Source of the DNA: Peribolospora baueri
Taxonomy: Eukaryota > Basidiomycota > Peribolosporomycetes > Peribolosporales > Peribolosporaceae
Direction: 5' to 3'
DNA length: 64,000 nucleotides
Assembly (NCBI GenBank): GCA_029717555.1
Contig: JAMDHS010000005.1
Location: forward strand, 397,954 to 461,953
This document shows positions 33,816 through 45,079 of the stretch, one piece after another; within the stretch, counting starts at the first letter, position 1; every line of letters starts with the position of its first letter. Below the pieces are notes generated by a model. The model did not search any database. It saw nothing but the letters and a program-made list of their open reading frames with translations, and was not told where the DNA came from. Position numbers and translations under genes: made by a program.

Positions 33816-36087
33816 ATGATGACCTCGCGGATACTAGCGGGATGTTTCCGGTGCGTCCGCCTTATGCCTCTTGCCACCCGAGGCTTTGCATACCCTTCGT
33901 CGGGCTCCTTTGCGGTATTGCGCCACCGGTCGCCCTCCTCCTGGCCGGAGCACCTCGTCGACCGATGTCGTTCTCGAGCATTCGCGACCAAGGGCAACGG
34001 TAGGAAAGAAGGCGCATCTTCCGTTTCGACTAGCACATCATCTAAAGCCTTGACGACGCCCTCAGGTGGAAAAAAAGCCAAAGCCTCTCCGGTCCGTCGA
34101 CCCGCCATCGAGGCGGCCGCTGCGCGTTCCAAGGCCATTCGGGAGCAGGTGATTCGGGACCAGGCTGCCCAAGCATCGGTGCCTACAACGCCGACGACGG
34201 CGGATGCCACCACGAGGATCAAGATTCAGGCGCGCGGCGAACCGGAGGCCGGACAGGGTCGAGACGCAGGTCTGGAGGTTGAGGAGGTCGTTTCGCCCAC
34301 TGCGACCGCCGAGGAGCTCGAGCTCCCGCAGGTGATTGCCTACGCCTCGGCGGAAAGCTACGACTTCCACGCACTCAAGCGCAGCGGCACTCTACCGAAA
34401 GATGCCCAGCTGCTGGCTGATACCGAGGGCGAGGTTATCCACGTTCCGCGATGGCCTCCCAATGCGGACCAGGCGCAAGGCGAGGCGTTCGTGTTTAGGA
34501 GCGGGAGTTATGTGACGTGGGGTATGTCCGAGGAGGACAGTGAGCTCTTCTTAAAGGACATTATTCGCGGACAAGGAAACGGAAGCAAGGCGTGGGTGGA
34601 GAAGGAGAGGTATCAGGAGGTTGGCGAGGAAGCGCTCGACTATCTAATCAGCGACAAAGAGTGAGTGGGTGGTGTGGACGATTCTACTTTCACTTGAGAA
34701 GCTTAAGAAGCTCACATCAATATCAAAACTTTACTCTCCTCATTCTTATTGCCCCACTTGTGTAGGGCCACCCGCGTAGTGGGCGACCTACTTGTCATCG
34801 GCGCCCGGCCAACACACCATCACCACCATCCCCCGTCCTCCTCATCCGCTACCACGAACGGGGTTGGCCAGGGAGTGGCTGCGGTCGAAACGAACACGGA
34901 CCACGACCCTTCCGTAACAGCGCCGTGGACCCCACTTCTGGCCCGACTAGCGTTCTCACAAGGCCTAGCCCGCTCAGCCCGACTGACCGTCTTCGAGACA
35001 TACCTCGAATCCTATCTCGCGGACGTGAGCGCCCTCCCCGACGCGCTCATGAGAGACGGAGAAGTCCCGCTCACGAGAAAGGAGGTCATCAAGAAGCTCG
35101 GTAGCTTGCTGAAGCTTAGGCAGAGGCTTAATCTAAACAGAGAGAACTTCTTCGATGACGTGAGTTGACTTGGTGCGAGCGAAGGCGGCCCTACGCGAGA
35201 GTGACGGCATGTGACTCACGCAAAAGGTCTCCGAATACCCTTTTCCTTCCCGTTTCCCATTCTTTGAACGCTTGCAGCCGGACATCTACTGGGAAAACCC
35301 GGTGCTAGAAGGTGCGTTTTTCGCAGAGCCCTTCTGTGCGTTCGTCTTTCACAGTCGGATGCTCACGCCTTAGCCGTTCTGTGCCTTCCCTGTTTGTCTT
35401 TGCTGCGCCTTTCTGGTCGAATTTTCCCTCATCATAGATCACTACCGCTCCATCTGTCTCGCCCTGGACATCCCCACTCGCTTCCGAAACATCAACGAAA
35501 AGATCAATTGTGAGCCTCTCGCGGTCGTCCTTTTTCACCCGTACCTTCCCATGCTCTCTCTGAGTCAACACTGTGGCCTCGCCCCGTGCTGAGCGGACAT
35601 CACAGGCGTCGCAAGGGTCGCTAACACCACCGTGACTCGTCTTGTCACTGGCCTGCAGATGCCGAGGAGCTTCAATCGAACTTGCGTGCTCTCCTTACAG
35701 AGGTAGGTATCTTCTGTCAACCTCCTTCTTTCGCGTGCGAGCGTTCATCGTCCAGACCCGATCTCATCTCCGCTGTCTGTCTCCCTCCCTCGCCGCTTCT
35801 CATTACAGCGCTCCTCCCACCGCATGGAGCTGATCATCATTGCGCTCATCGCTGTCGAAGTCTTTCTCGCCCTCGTCCACCATGGCTCCACGGCGATCGA
35901 GAGCGTCTCCGAGTGGCTCGACAGCAAACGCCAAAATTCGGGCGGCGTGCTCGCTGATCGAGGAAAAGGGGCGAACGGGACGACGACTGGTAAGGGGGAG
36001 GATGACGAGGAGGAGAGCTGGGTGCAGAGCATTGAAAGTATAATCAGGAAGGAGGTGGAGAGCGCTAGGAGCGGCGCGCGGGCTTGA
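33816..36087 (+). CDS. Mitochondrial RMND1/Mrx10-like protein (DUF155, Rmd1/YagE family)
   Basis: Member of the RMD1/sif2/RMND1 family; the mitochondrial branch supports mitochondrial translation. Six exons join in frame: 33816-34660, 34766-35159, 35278-35311, 35438-35509, 35659-35702 and 35809-36087, giving 555 aa. The N-terminus MMTSRILAGCFRCVRLMPLA is Arg-rich and lacks acidic residues, consistent with a mitochondrial presequence. The DUF155 core includes VIAYASAESYDFHALKRSG, AFVFRSGSYVTWGMSEED, ARLTVFETYLESYLADVSAL, RQRLNLNRENFFDDPDIYWE and RFRNINEKINYAEELQSNL. A C-terminal transmembrane helix (MELIIIALIAVEVFLALVHH) is typical of the family. A His-rich insertion occurs near 34818-34830. 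Confidence 0.87.
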
Positions 36088-36314
36088 TGGATGAATATTT
36101 TTTATTAGTGGGAAACCGCCACTCCTTTCACCTTAGATAGTCAATCAGTCCCCTTGCGTCCGCCGTCCTCCACCACTCTTTAGCAGCAGTATTTAGCAAT
36201 ACAATGTCAACCATCGCAACAAATGTAGAATACGTTGTCTATTCCGCGGAAACAATTGTCCCCAAGCGCGACCTTGTCGAGACGTGCCCGTGCCCCTGGC
36301 TCAGGTCGACCGCA

Positions 36315-38482
36315 TCATTTCACCCGGCCGCCTGACACTGGTCGTCGCCTACGCTTCACTCGATCCACCAAGCTGCCGTCCGGGTGGTGCACATGAACGC
36401 GTTCCTCCTCGTCTTCGGCCTTCGCCGGCGCACTTGAACGAAGACCGTCCGTAGCCCCGAGCGGGGGCGGGGCGGCCAAAGTAGCGACTTTAACACGCTT
36501 GAAGACACTCTCCGTCGCTGACGAGCCTTTCACTGATCCAGCTCCTGCGGTGGACAAAGAGCGCTTGGTGGCAGAGAAGGAGGCGGAGATCCTCGTCGTT
36601 GTCGTCGTCGTTGTCGTCGCCTTTCGTCCGGATGCGTTCGCCTTCACCGAGCTGTTTCGTGGCCGAGACGTCGTCCGGGCTCGTGAGGCCGTCCGACCAG
36701 GACCTTCGGCGCTATCTGCCGCTCGTCTGCCCTGTGGCACAGTCTCCTCCTTCACTTCTGATCGAAGCTCGCTCATCGGGGTGGACGGTCCTCGCAGCTT
36801 CTCCTGCTCCTGCTCTTCGAGCTTGACCATTTTCACCACAGCATCCCCCTTCAAAACGTCTGCGGCAGCCGTGGGCGTGGCGGCGGGCGTGGGAAGGGGC
36901 GGCTTGGATTCCGAGAATGTGGAGGAGTAGCTCGAGAAGGACTTCAGGTCGGCGGTGAATAGGACCTGCGAGGGTAGGATGGAGGCAGACAAACGAGGCA
37001 TATGGCACGAAAGAATGGGGGGTGAATGAGTTCCGGTTGGATGCAGAGCCAAAGAGAAAAGAGGTATACGAGGCGAGGCGAGGCGAGGCAAGCTCGTCAA
37101 AAGGTCACCCACGCTGTGCGCCCATCCGGAATATCTTCCCCAAACACCTCTCAACTTCTCCGCCACCTCCTCATACCGCCCCCTGACGCCGTACCACCTC
37201 TGCGCAAACTGAAAAACGTGTCGGTCCACGGGAATCGACTCGGGCTGGTCGAGGGAGAAGAGGAGGATGCAATCCGCTACCTTCGGGCCTACGCCAGGGA
37301 ATGCCTGGAGGGCTGCGCGGGCGGCAGGGTAGGGGAGGGTGCGGAGAGAGGAGAGATAGGCGTAAACCCTTTGGTCTGGGCCCAAGCCTTCCGACGAAGA
37401 CGCTTTGCCTTTGCCGTGGCTCAAGGCCTCTTCTTTCTCATCACCGCCCCCCGCTTGGCCCATCTCAACGAGTATCCTGGCCGTCTGCGCGATGTATTTT
37501 GCTCTGTATCCGAAACCCAACTCTCGGAGCTTGGCTTCCACTTCGGGCTGAGCTAATGCTGACGGGGAGGGGAAGGGGTGATAAGTGTAGGACGTTGTCG
37601 TAGACGACGGATCGGCTGTGGGGACGACGAGAAGAGGCCGTGCTGGAGGAAAGGTCGCGAGGAGCAGACGTGTAGCGTCAGCAGAAACTCGTCCGTTTGG
37701 AAGGAGTGAGAGACAAGACAAAAACATGGCAACTGACAGAAGTGCGTGCACAGGTTTTGGACCATGCCAGTTATCCGAGCGATGTTGTTGTTCGAGCTGC
37801 AGATGAAGCTGAAGGCGTGGGGAGCGCGGAAGGAATCATCCATCGAATGTCACCCGAGACGGGATGTGGAGGACGATGACTGGCTCAAAGGGCAGACTCA
37901 CGCCATCAAGCACTCGAAAGGATCCTGTCGGAGCATGCGAACGCCCCTAAACCTGACGGCGTGCTTGGCGAAGACGGGATCGACGGCGGACCACTCGTCA
38001 TAAAGGTCCGCAAGTTTGACCTCGAGCTGGAAATAGTCCTTGAGGAACTCCAGCGTTGAGCCGTCCTCTTCCTTCGCCTGCCCCTTGGCCGTCGATGTCG
38101 CTGAGGTCAAGGCTGAAACCGATGGAGTGGAAGGCGAGGGCATGACAGCCCTGTAGTGGATGGCCTCTGCGTCCTGCCGGAGGAAGACGACCCTATCGCG
38201 AATCGCCATGGACCACTCGAGCTGGGTATCGTCCAGGGCGGCCAAATCTGCCAGAGCAGTGGCGCGTTTGGAAGCGGCTGAGGGACTGGCGCTGGCATCC
38301 TCTTTGAAGGGGGTGGGCGTAGAGGGCACGGTGCTTGGCGGCGAGAGGGGTAGGGTATCGTGAATGGGGCGACAGGTCCATCGAAAGGCCTGGCCGCACC
38401 GACTGGCTATGGTGGTCGAGAGGGTGAGCTCGGAGGGCGAGATGGGGATAGAGCGGAAGCCAGGGGGTGTCCGTGGGGGCAT
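36315..38482 (-). CDS. OGG1: 8-oxoguanine DNA glycosylase/AP lyase
   Basis: Removes 8-oxoguanine opposite cytosine in base excision repair. Four exons join in frame: 37902-38482, 37738-37808, 37113-37642 and 36315-36965, giving 610 aa against about 345-380 in well-studied orthologues. The N-terminal domain is [44 protein letters not shown] and [16 protein letters not shown]. The second exon encodes [20 protein letters not shown]. The helix-hairpin-helix and catalytic region is [19 protein letters not shown] (catalytic Lys), followed by [17 protein letters not shown] (catalytic Asp). Extra length comes from Ser/Thr/Pro-rich inserts and a tail of roughly 200 residues after VLFTADL. The tail is low-complexity and ends in a basic VKRRRRP stretch that may act in nuclear import. 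Confidence 0.95.
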
Positions 38483-39943
38483 CGCGGTTTTCGGATGATG
38501 GTGATGAGGAACGAGCAGAAGTTCCTTCCTTCGCCCGTGCCGTTTTGCGGGTGGCTCGACGATCGTCTTGACGTCGTGCGTAAATGGAGCCTTTTCCGAA
38601 ATGCAGGAACGGGAGAATCGGTTCGTCACTGTTGTTGTCTTGCGACTTTTTCACCGCCGCCGTCGTCGTCGTCGGTCATCGGCAACCAATGCAGCGTAGA
38701 AGAGCATGGCGAGGTGGAGACTCATATTCGAGCAGCGTTGCTTGCAGCCAGATTCACCTCGGACGATAATCTCGCATGGTTCTTTCATTCTCTCCAGCTG
38801 CGAGTCGCTCAAGATCCTCAACCATTCATTCACCTTGCCTCCAACTTGACATCTCCTTTCCTCCCTTCTCAGACTAGCTGACCTTCTCTTCCAAGCCCCT
38901 CTACCCTCTTTCACTTTCCAATACTCTCCTTCATCGCACTCGGCGAAGAAGACCCACTGTGAAGAGGCAGCAAAGTCCGGATGCCGGGCAGTCACCCCAA
39001 CGATGCCACCTTGTCTGACAAATCGCCAAAAGAACAAGGCCGCGGCGGAGGAGGGCAAGTTTGACTCGAAGAGGCGGGGGCTGCCGCTCAGCAGAAGAAT
39101 GCGAGCGCTGCGGGGTGAGTGAGAGGTTGGCCGACGGCACCTCGTCGCTCCAAGACTCAATACGTCGCACCGCTTCTCCGTCTGCCCAATTTCACTCCTT
39201 CCTTCCACAGATGGTCCGACGCCGAGCGTGCTGCCATTCTCACCAGCGTGATGGCGCACGCACGCGGGTCAAGGCGTGAACTGGGACGGGAGGTGACAGA
39301 CAAAGTCAACGCCGTCGGCGGACGCGGTCAAGACGAACTGGATTCAGAGTGCTGAGGATGTTCGACCCACGCGGGCGAGCAATGAATGATTCGCCGACGG
39401 GAAGCCGACAGTGCCCTTTTGACTTGCTCCAACGAGCCCTTCCTGGATTCCTTTTCAGCGGATCGTTCCCGCCCTGCTTGCCCCCCCTTTTTGTTTTGCT
39501 GCTGAAAGAGATCGTCGATCCTATCCTAGGATCGCGAGCTGGATGGATCTCGTGGCTGTCCTTGTTTCAGCGTGGCAACGCGCCGGTGCTCTCTCAAAGT
39601 CTCTGATAAACCAATACCCAATAGGACAAGCTCAAACTGGAACGATGCCGAATACACGAGCCGGAACGAGATGGACATAATTGTACACTGTATAGGGCGT
39701 GGCCAGGGTGTAGCGAGTTCCGCGGAGGGTCGGAGAACGAGCTCCCAGCACACGCAATATGATTTGAGCGGGGAAGAGAGTAAAAGAGAGACAAAGAAAG
39801 GGAGGAGAACAACAAGGGCGACGGAACAGTAGATGTGAGCCTTGCCCTTGTTGAAGTCTTGACCCCATTACCGTACTATTGTACGTCTGGTCGATTGTGG
39901 GCCATCCGAAACCTGGCTGCAGCGGTTCTCAGTCGGCATGTGG
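38483..39943. other. Unresolved region, possible minus-strand gene
   Basis: 1.46 kb between the OGG1 start and the DOMON/b561 gene stop. The best hint of coding is on the minus strand at about 38700-39112. A good acceptor (CCCCGCAG) is followed by a GC3-rich frame reading ARILLLSGSPRLFESNLPSS and continuing to WVFFAECDEGEYWKV, open for more than 120 codons. On the plus strand a GTGAGT donor at 39114 and an acceptor at 39210 could bound another exon pair. Neither gives a recognised protein. Confidence 0.3.
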
Positions 39944-41627
39944 TCAAACTCCGTAAGGATAGGCGAAAGCGCCATAAGGCCGTCTGCTGGGCAAGGTGCC
40001 TCCATATGTCTCCATATAGATGTCGTATTCGGACTTGGTCCTGTTCGCGCGCTCCTGTTCTAGCTGGCGAGGAAGGAGGAAGAAGACGCCGAGGAAGTAG
40101 ACCAGGACGAGAACGGCGAGCCAGGCATAGAGGAGGTCGAACGCCCAGTCTGGATTTGGGAAACGAGGAAGTAGTCGGCGAGTCGGAAAGGTAAGCGGCT
40201 TGATGGACGGGACGTCCTCGAAGGTACTTTCATACGTCAACGAGTGGCTGGCTCGTCAACCTCTCCATCCTTCCACTCACTCTCAACTTCCTTCCCTGTC
40301 AATTCCCAAAGGGTCAGGCCCGTCTTGACCTGTGAAGCGGTAAGTCCGAACAGCGCCGCGCCAAGGGCGATATGGAGCCAGTTGCGCAAGGGACGTCTGG
40401 TGCGGTTCTTGTCGAACAGCTTATGGTTGACGACCCCAAGGATAACTTGGAAGACGAGGAGAATAACGGCTACCAGGCCTGTGGTCTGGACGTCCGGTGG
40501 TAAGCGTCGATGTAGACGTCCGGAAACAGGTCAGTGGAGGACTTTTTCTCAATGCCAGCAAATCTGAGACGCGCGTGGAGGGAGGACTCACCCCGTGTTG
40601 ACTTTTGAAATGACTTCTACCAGTGGTTTGCACAGCCCAAATGGCCATGACGAGACCGACGGCCGTGAGCAAGAGCACGACGACGCCTTGGAGCGCCCGA
40701 TGGCTCTTGAACCAAAAGTTTGTGCCGCGGCCGAAGCGGGCTATGTAGATTCCTAGGGGTGCTACCACTAGCCAGGCGATGACCATGACTACGAGGAGAA
40801 GAGGAACAAAGGGACGGTGGTAAGCAGGGAACGGATGTGCCATCGATAGGCCTTTGCGTCTACATCCTCACCTGCCAAGTGAGCAGCGATGATGGTGTTG
40901 TAGTCAGCTTGCGGACGCGATGTGGAGGCGGCCGCCGGATTTGGCACGACAAAAGACGAACCCAAAGGTTTCGTCAAATCGAAAGAAAACGTTCCGTAGC
41001 CTTGAGGCCCGTGCTGTTGGATGGTCGAGCTAGTGTCGCTGGATAGGTCCTGTGACGGGCCTTTGCCCCAGATCATTTTCCATTTGCTTCCCGGTGAGCT
41101 CGACTGGGGGATGTTCCAAGAGATGGTTGTCGCGCTGGAGTTGGTCGCACTCGCATCAGTAAGCAGTGTCGCCACGTTGGTGGAGGCAAGGTTTGCGACT
41201 GGCCGTGGTTCAACGTGATGTGTCGCGGAGCGCTGGGAGAGGACGAAGGACCCATCCGAGGTGGCCCATGCCACCACCATGGCGGCGTTGCTCATCAAAG
41301 TGCCCGTACCCATGCCGTACCATCCTGCGCCAGCGCCGCCGTTCGACGCGGCGAGGACAGTGTAGGTGATGGAAGAGGTGGTGGTGTTGTACACCGCTGT
41401 CGCGCAAAAGGCCTGTGGAGGGCATGGTGAGGCGCCGCACCCAGGGACGCGTCGGCAGACTCTGTCAGCTCTTCTACGAGATTCCTGTCGTCCGCCGACG
41501 AGCATAGTTTGAGAAGCGGAGCACTCACCGGGCCGCACCAGCTGTCCCCAAAGACGGTTTGCGCCTGCGCAGCCGCACTTAGGGTGGTTGTGAGAGGGAC
41601 AAGAAAGCGGAGAAGTCGCATCCTCAT
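39944..41627 (-). CDS. Secreted/membrane DOMON-cytochrome b561 protein
   Basis: Predicted transmembrane electron carrier with an extracellular DOMON-type heme domain fused to a cytochrome b561 core. Five exons join in frame: 41529-41627, 40872-41412, 40592-40788, 40281-40485 and 39944-40149, giving 415 aa. The first exon is a clear signal peptide (MRMRLLRFLVPLTTTLSAAA) followed by QTVFGDSWCGP. The DOMON part runs to about residue 215 (ITYTVLAASNGGAGAGWYGM, AMVVAWATSDGSFVLSQRS). The b561 helices follow: MVIAWLVVAPLGIYIARFG, FKSHRALQGVVVLLLTAVGL, TTGLVAVILLVFQVILGVVN (His after), RNWLHIALGAALFGLTASQV and YAWLAVLVLVYFLGVFFLL. Several His candidates for heme are present (KSHR, NHK, WLHI). The last intron was chosen with acceptor at 40150, because only that restores the final helix. 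Confidence 0.85.
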
Positions 41628-43094
41628 TTTGCGGGGAGGGAGAACACAAGTGATTGGCAGAAAGCGAGGGCAGGAGGGCCAGAAGGCGTATTTAGGGTAG
41701 ATGGGATGGAAAGACGGAGAGATGGAAGGCTGAAAGGAAGAAAGGATGAAAGGATGAAAGGATGAATCTCACTCGGTGCGACGCTGCTCGTTGTCAAGCG
41801 CATGGCACGCCTTTTCCAGCCGACCCACGGACAGCTCACTCCGCAGCCCGCAGAATTGAATTGCCTGGATGCGCAAGGCAGGATACAGCCACGGAGCTGG
41901 CCATACGCCGATGGGGAGATAGCATGACTCTGACGTTTCCAAACTCTTATCCCTGTCCCTTTGTCTCGTTGCGATCGACGACGCATGGACCAAGAGGAGT
42001 GGGAAATCAAATTCAGCGGCGGTGCGCAAACCTCCTGCGCAAGAGTAAATGTCAGTGAGCTCAAGCCTACTGGGGTCCACCTCGTTCTGCTCGAGTATTA
42101 AGCCGAGTGTGGGGATAAGCGCAGCGCTCCGTCTGACTGCGCGTCGTGCATGGCAACTCTGTCCCTCTCCTCGGTGAACTGCGGAATATTTGGCCGCAAT
42201 CAATGAATGCTCCGTAAATGAACCGCACCAAGAGCAGGCGTGCTGCGAGTGCGAGTTAGTTGGACGACGGCGACATCGGGCAAAGGAGTCTATTTGATTG
42301 ACGTCTAGGACACGAAGGCCAAAGCGGCGTCGTACACAGGTCGACATTAGGACCGACGGTTTGGTCAAGGTCTTGAGCGCCGGGACGCGACGAGACAGCC
42401 TACCTTCTACCCTGGCCCGCCGATACGCCTCGATGGCCGCGTGGCTGTTCGCTCGTGGGCTCGACATACTCGTGGCTCATTACCTGAATTCCAAATTGTG
42501 CGTTTCGCCCTCTGGAATCTCTGTAAACGACCATCGCGAGCACGGAGATGCTCCAGCCGCGGCGGCGGCGGATGCGCCGCCACTTCTGAAAATAAATGTC
42601 CGTCTCGACCGACAACGCCGCCGACCCCAGACGGAGCGGGCGTGTCGGCAGCGTATCCCTGTGTCGAACTCACGCGGATTGTTCGAATGGGGCAGACAGG
42701 GTAATGAAATGCATCAAGCGGCCGTGGTCACACAGAGGAACGCGTCCAGTCCCGCGTTCCCGACCGTGGCCGTCAGCCAGGATATGCCTACGTCTCGCTG
42801 CACCCTAACTCACCGGCCCGTCTGATGTCCGCCGCCTGATGTCCGTGAAGCGGCTCCTACCGCCGTCTCTCTTCATGGTTTCTGACTCTCAGGTGCCGCC
42901 GCGCGGGAAGGAGTGAGTCAAGTCGGTACTCGGGGGGATGCACCCCGTCCTCTATGGACGTTTGCATATGGTGGCCTCCGAGCTTTACAAGCTGTGTGTT
43001 AACAGGGCCCATGTCTGAGCATCGCCCGTCGGAAGTTCGTGGAGACCGAAGGGAGGGAAAAATGAGGAATGACCTGCATCTCATCGCTGCTATC
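41628..43094. other. Unresolved, less GC-rich region
   Basis: 1.47 kb between the DOMON/b561 start and the FOL3 stop. It looks less GC-rich than neighbouring coding DNA. Open frames occur on both strands (for example a minus-strand frame 41769-42467), but none shows a known motif, a consistent codon bias or a convincing exon chain. A GGATGAAA-type short repeat sits at about 41740-41765. Confidence 0.35.
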
Positions 43095-44849
43095 TCACAG
43101 CTGCATCTGACGCTGTAGTCGATAGACATCAGCAACCAAGTACAGACTCCCGCACAGGACCAATAGACCGTCCTCCTCGACTCTGTCAGGCTCCTCAGCC
43201 GCCTTGTACGTCGTAGAGTCTACGCCGCCGTCGTCCATTTGGGAGCGCGAGAACGAGGGCGGTGAAACTGCCCAGGACAACGCCTCCTCGAGAGTATCGA
43301 AAGCGGCCAGGTCGTCTCCCAGTCCGTCCTCCCGCGATGAAGGAGAGGGAGCAGATGACGACGACGACGGCAGAGAAAGAACTTCTCTAGCGGCGGCGAG
43401 GACGTCCATCGGCGGAACTGGTTTGACCCAGGGCATGCCTTCGATAGGCGTTGTGAACGGCACGGCAGCTAGACGGACTCTCGACGCTCCTCCGGGAAGC
43501 CTTCGCGGCGTCCTCTTGGCCGTCGTGCCTTCCTCCTCCCCTTCCACCTTATTCCCCTCCTTAACCAGTCCAGCCTGAGACGAAGAGGACCCGAGCAACA
43601 ACAATTCCAACATCTCCCGCACGTCCTTCCCAGCTGAGAAACCGACGATCCACGTCAGCCGTCGATGAGGATCAAGGCTCTTTCTCCCAGTCTTCCCGTG
43701 CAGGGAAGAAAGGAGAAAACCTTCGACGTATGACCGGAGTGCCGTTGCGGCCGCGGGATTGTGCGCTCCGTCAACGAGGAGGGAAAGGCGTCTTCGATCT
43801 CGCGGAGAAGGAGATTGGGATACGGACAGGGGGAGAGGGAGCTCGACCCAGTCTAGTCGACCCTCCCAGCGCGTGTGCTCGATGCCTTTAACAATCTCCT
43901 CATCTGACACTTCGGACAGGCGGCTCCGGATTCGTATTAGATGGGCAGGGTCATAGGCCGTGGGGTGTGGAGTCGGAGGCGACGGGGTGGCACTATGGGG
44001 GGAAGCGAATGGTTGTCGAAGTAAGGAGACGGTGCAAGCGGCCAGCGACGCGTTCAGCGCTTGGTAGTCGCCATGAAGAGGTAGTGTTGCTTCCGCCGCC
44101 GCGTTCAACGGTGGTGTTTCTGCTGGCGGTGTTGACGGCGATGGTTTGGGCAGAACCAGTTCGACTCGCCCCCTTTCGCCTGGCAATCGTTGCGCCGGCC
44201 TCGCCACGACCAGATTTGCTTGCTTGGCGACGGCCACAGCTCGTATGGCCTCCTCCGCTTCCAAGTCACTTTGTTGCGCAACAACGCAAAGCCCGCTCTG
44301 CTTGATGATTCCGGCCTTCTCCTTGGCGATGGAGACCAGGTCACTGCCAAGGAAAGTCTGATGGTCGAGCGATATGCTGGTGATGACGCTCGCGAGCACG
44401 AGTGACGCGGGGAAGATGTTCGTCGCATCTCGCAGCCCCCCCATGCCTACCTCTATCACGAGCACATCTGGTGCACTCGAGGCGAGGGAAAAGCAGACGA
44501 GCGCGGTGGCCGTGAGCAGCTCGAAAGGGCTCGCCTGCAATTGCTGGCTGGCGTTCATCGCTTCCACCCTCCGCTTCGCTTCTCGAAACAGAGCATGCCC
44601 GACCACCTCTCCGTCCGTGCGAATCGAGTCGCGCGGCTCGACAAGATGGGGACTGTTGAACCTGCCGGTGCGAAAGCGGGAGGAGAGGAGGATGGAGTCG
44701 AGGTAGGCGCACACCGAGCCCTTGCCGTTCGTACCGGCTACATGGATCACGGGGAAGCGATGGTGAGGCGAGCCGAGGAGGTGGAGGAGACGCAGTATGC
44801 GCTCTGTTCCAAGGCTGATCTTGTCTGCCGACATCCGTCGGAGGACCAT
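43095..44849 (-). CDS. FOL3: Dihydrofolate synthase (Fol3, Mur ligase family)
   Basis: ATP-dependent ligase adding glutamate to dihydropteroate in folate synthesis. It is a single uninterrupted frame of 584 aa, unusual in this intron-rich window. The N-terminus KISLGTERILRLLHLL leads into the P-loop VIHVAGTNGKGSVCAYLDS. The block TGRFNSPHLVEPRDSI matches dihydrofolate synthases rather than folylpolyglutamate synthases. VLVIEVGMGGLRDATNI and SISLDHQTFLG follow, then the ligase-fold AKEKAGIIKQSGL. Later LLVDGAHNPAAATALRSYV is the C-terminal domain marker. Low-complexity Ser/Glu loops lie near 43330-43580. The start is ATG at 44849 or 44834; upstream in-frame sequence to 44957 has no ATG. It is divergent from SF3B6 across 230 bp. 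Confidence 0.92.
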   Translation of the reverse strand: MVLRRMSADKISLGTERILRLLHLLGSPHHRFPVIHVAGTNGKGSVCAYLDSILLSSRFRTGRFNSPHLVEPRDSIRTDGEVVGHALFREAKRRVEAMNASQQLQASPFELLTATALVCFSLASSAPDVLVIEVGMGGLRDATNIFPASLVLASVITSISLDHQTFLGSDLVSIAKEKAGIIKQSGLCVVAQQSDLEAEEAIRAVAVAKQANLVVARPAQRLPGERGRVELVLPKPSPSTPPAETPPLNAAAEATLPLHGDYQALNASLAACTVSLLRQPFASPHSATPSPPTPHPTAYDPAHLIRIRSRLSEVSDEEIVKGIEHTRWEGRLDWVELPLPLSVSQSPSPRDRRRLSLLVDGAHNPAAATALRSYVEGFLLSSLHGKTGRKSLDPHRRLTWIVGFSAGKDVREMLELLLLGSSSSQAGLVKEGNKVEGEEEGTTAKRTPRRLPGGASRVRLAAVPFTTPIEGMPWVKPVPPMDVLAAAREVLSLPSSSSSAPSPSSREDGLGDDLAAFDTLEEALSWAVSPPSFSRSQMDDGGVDSTTYKAAEEPDRVEEDGLLVLCGSLYLVADVYRLQRQMQL

Positions 44850-45079
44850 GGGCGGGCGATCAGCGAGGTCGCCGTCACCGTCTCCACCAGCGTATCGAAG
44901 TATGCGTCTGCGTACCTTATGACTTTGCTCCGATTTAAGAATTGGCCCCTCGCCCAAAGTGATCGGCGCACGCGCTATCGGCTGTAGGCGGTGTTAATGT
45001 CCCCAGCAGGTCGAGACGACGTTCGACTTGCCTTCCTTCCATCTCCCATCTCGGCCGCCATTCGGGATTTTTGGACGTC

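Noticed and set aside
40150-40241. AG at about 40228 (GAAAG|TACC) as the last acceptor of the DOMON/b561 gene
   Set aside because: It is out of phase with the GTGAGT donor at 40280. The AAATCCAG acceptor at 40150 joins in phase and restores the final membrane helix.
41769-42467. Minus-strand open frame of 232 codons
   Set aside because: No motif, no ATG-consistent gene start supported by context, and no splice chain. The region is less GC-rich than real coding DNA here, so it is treated as a chance frame.
43095-44849. Folylpolyglutamate synthase (Met7) as identity for FOL3
   Set aside because: The TGRFNSPHLV block and overall pattern fit dihydrofolate synthases better.
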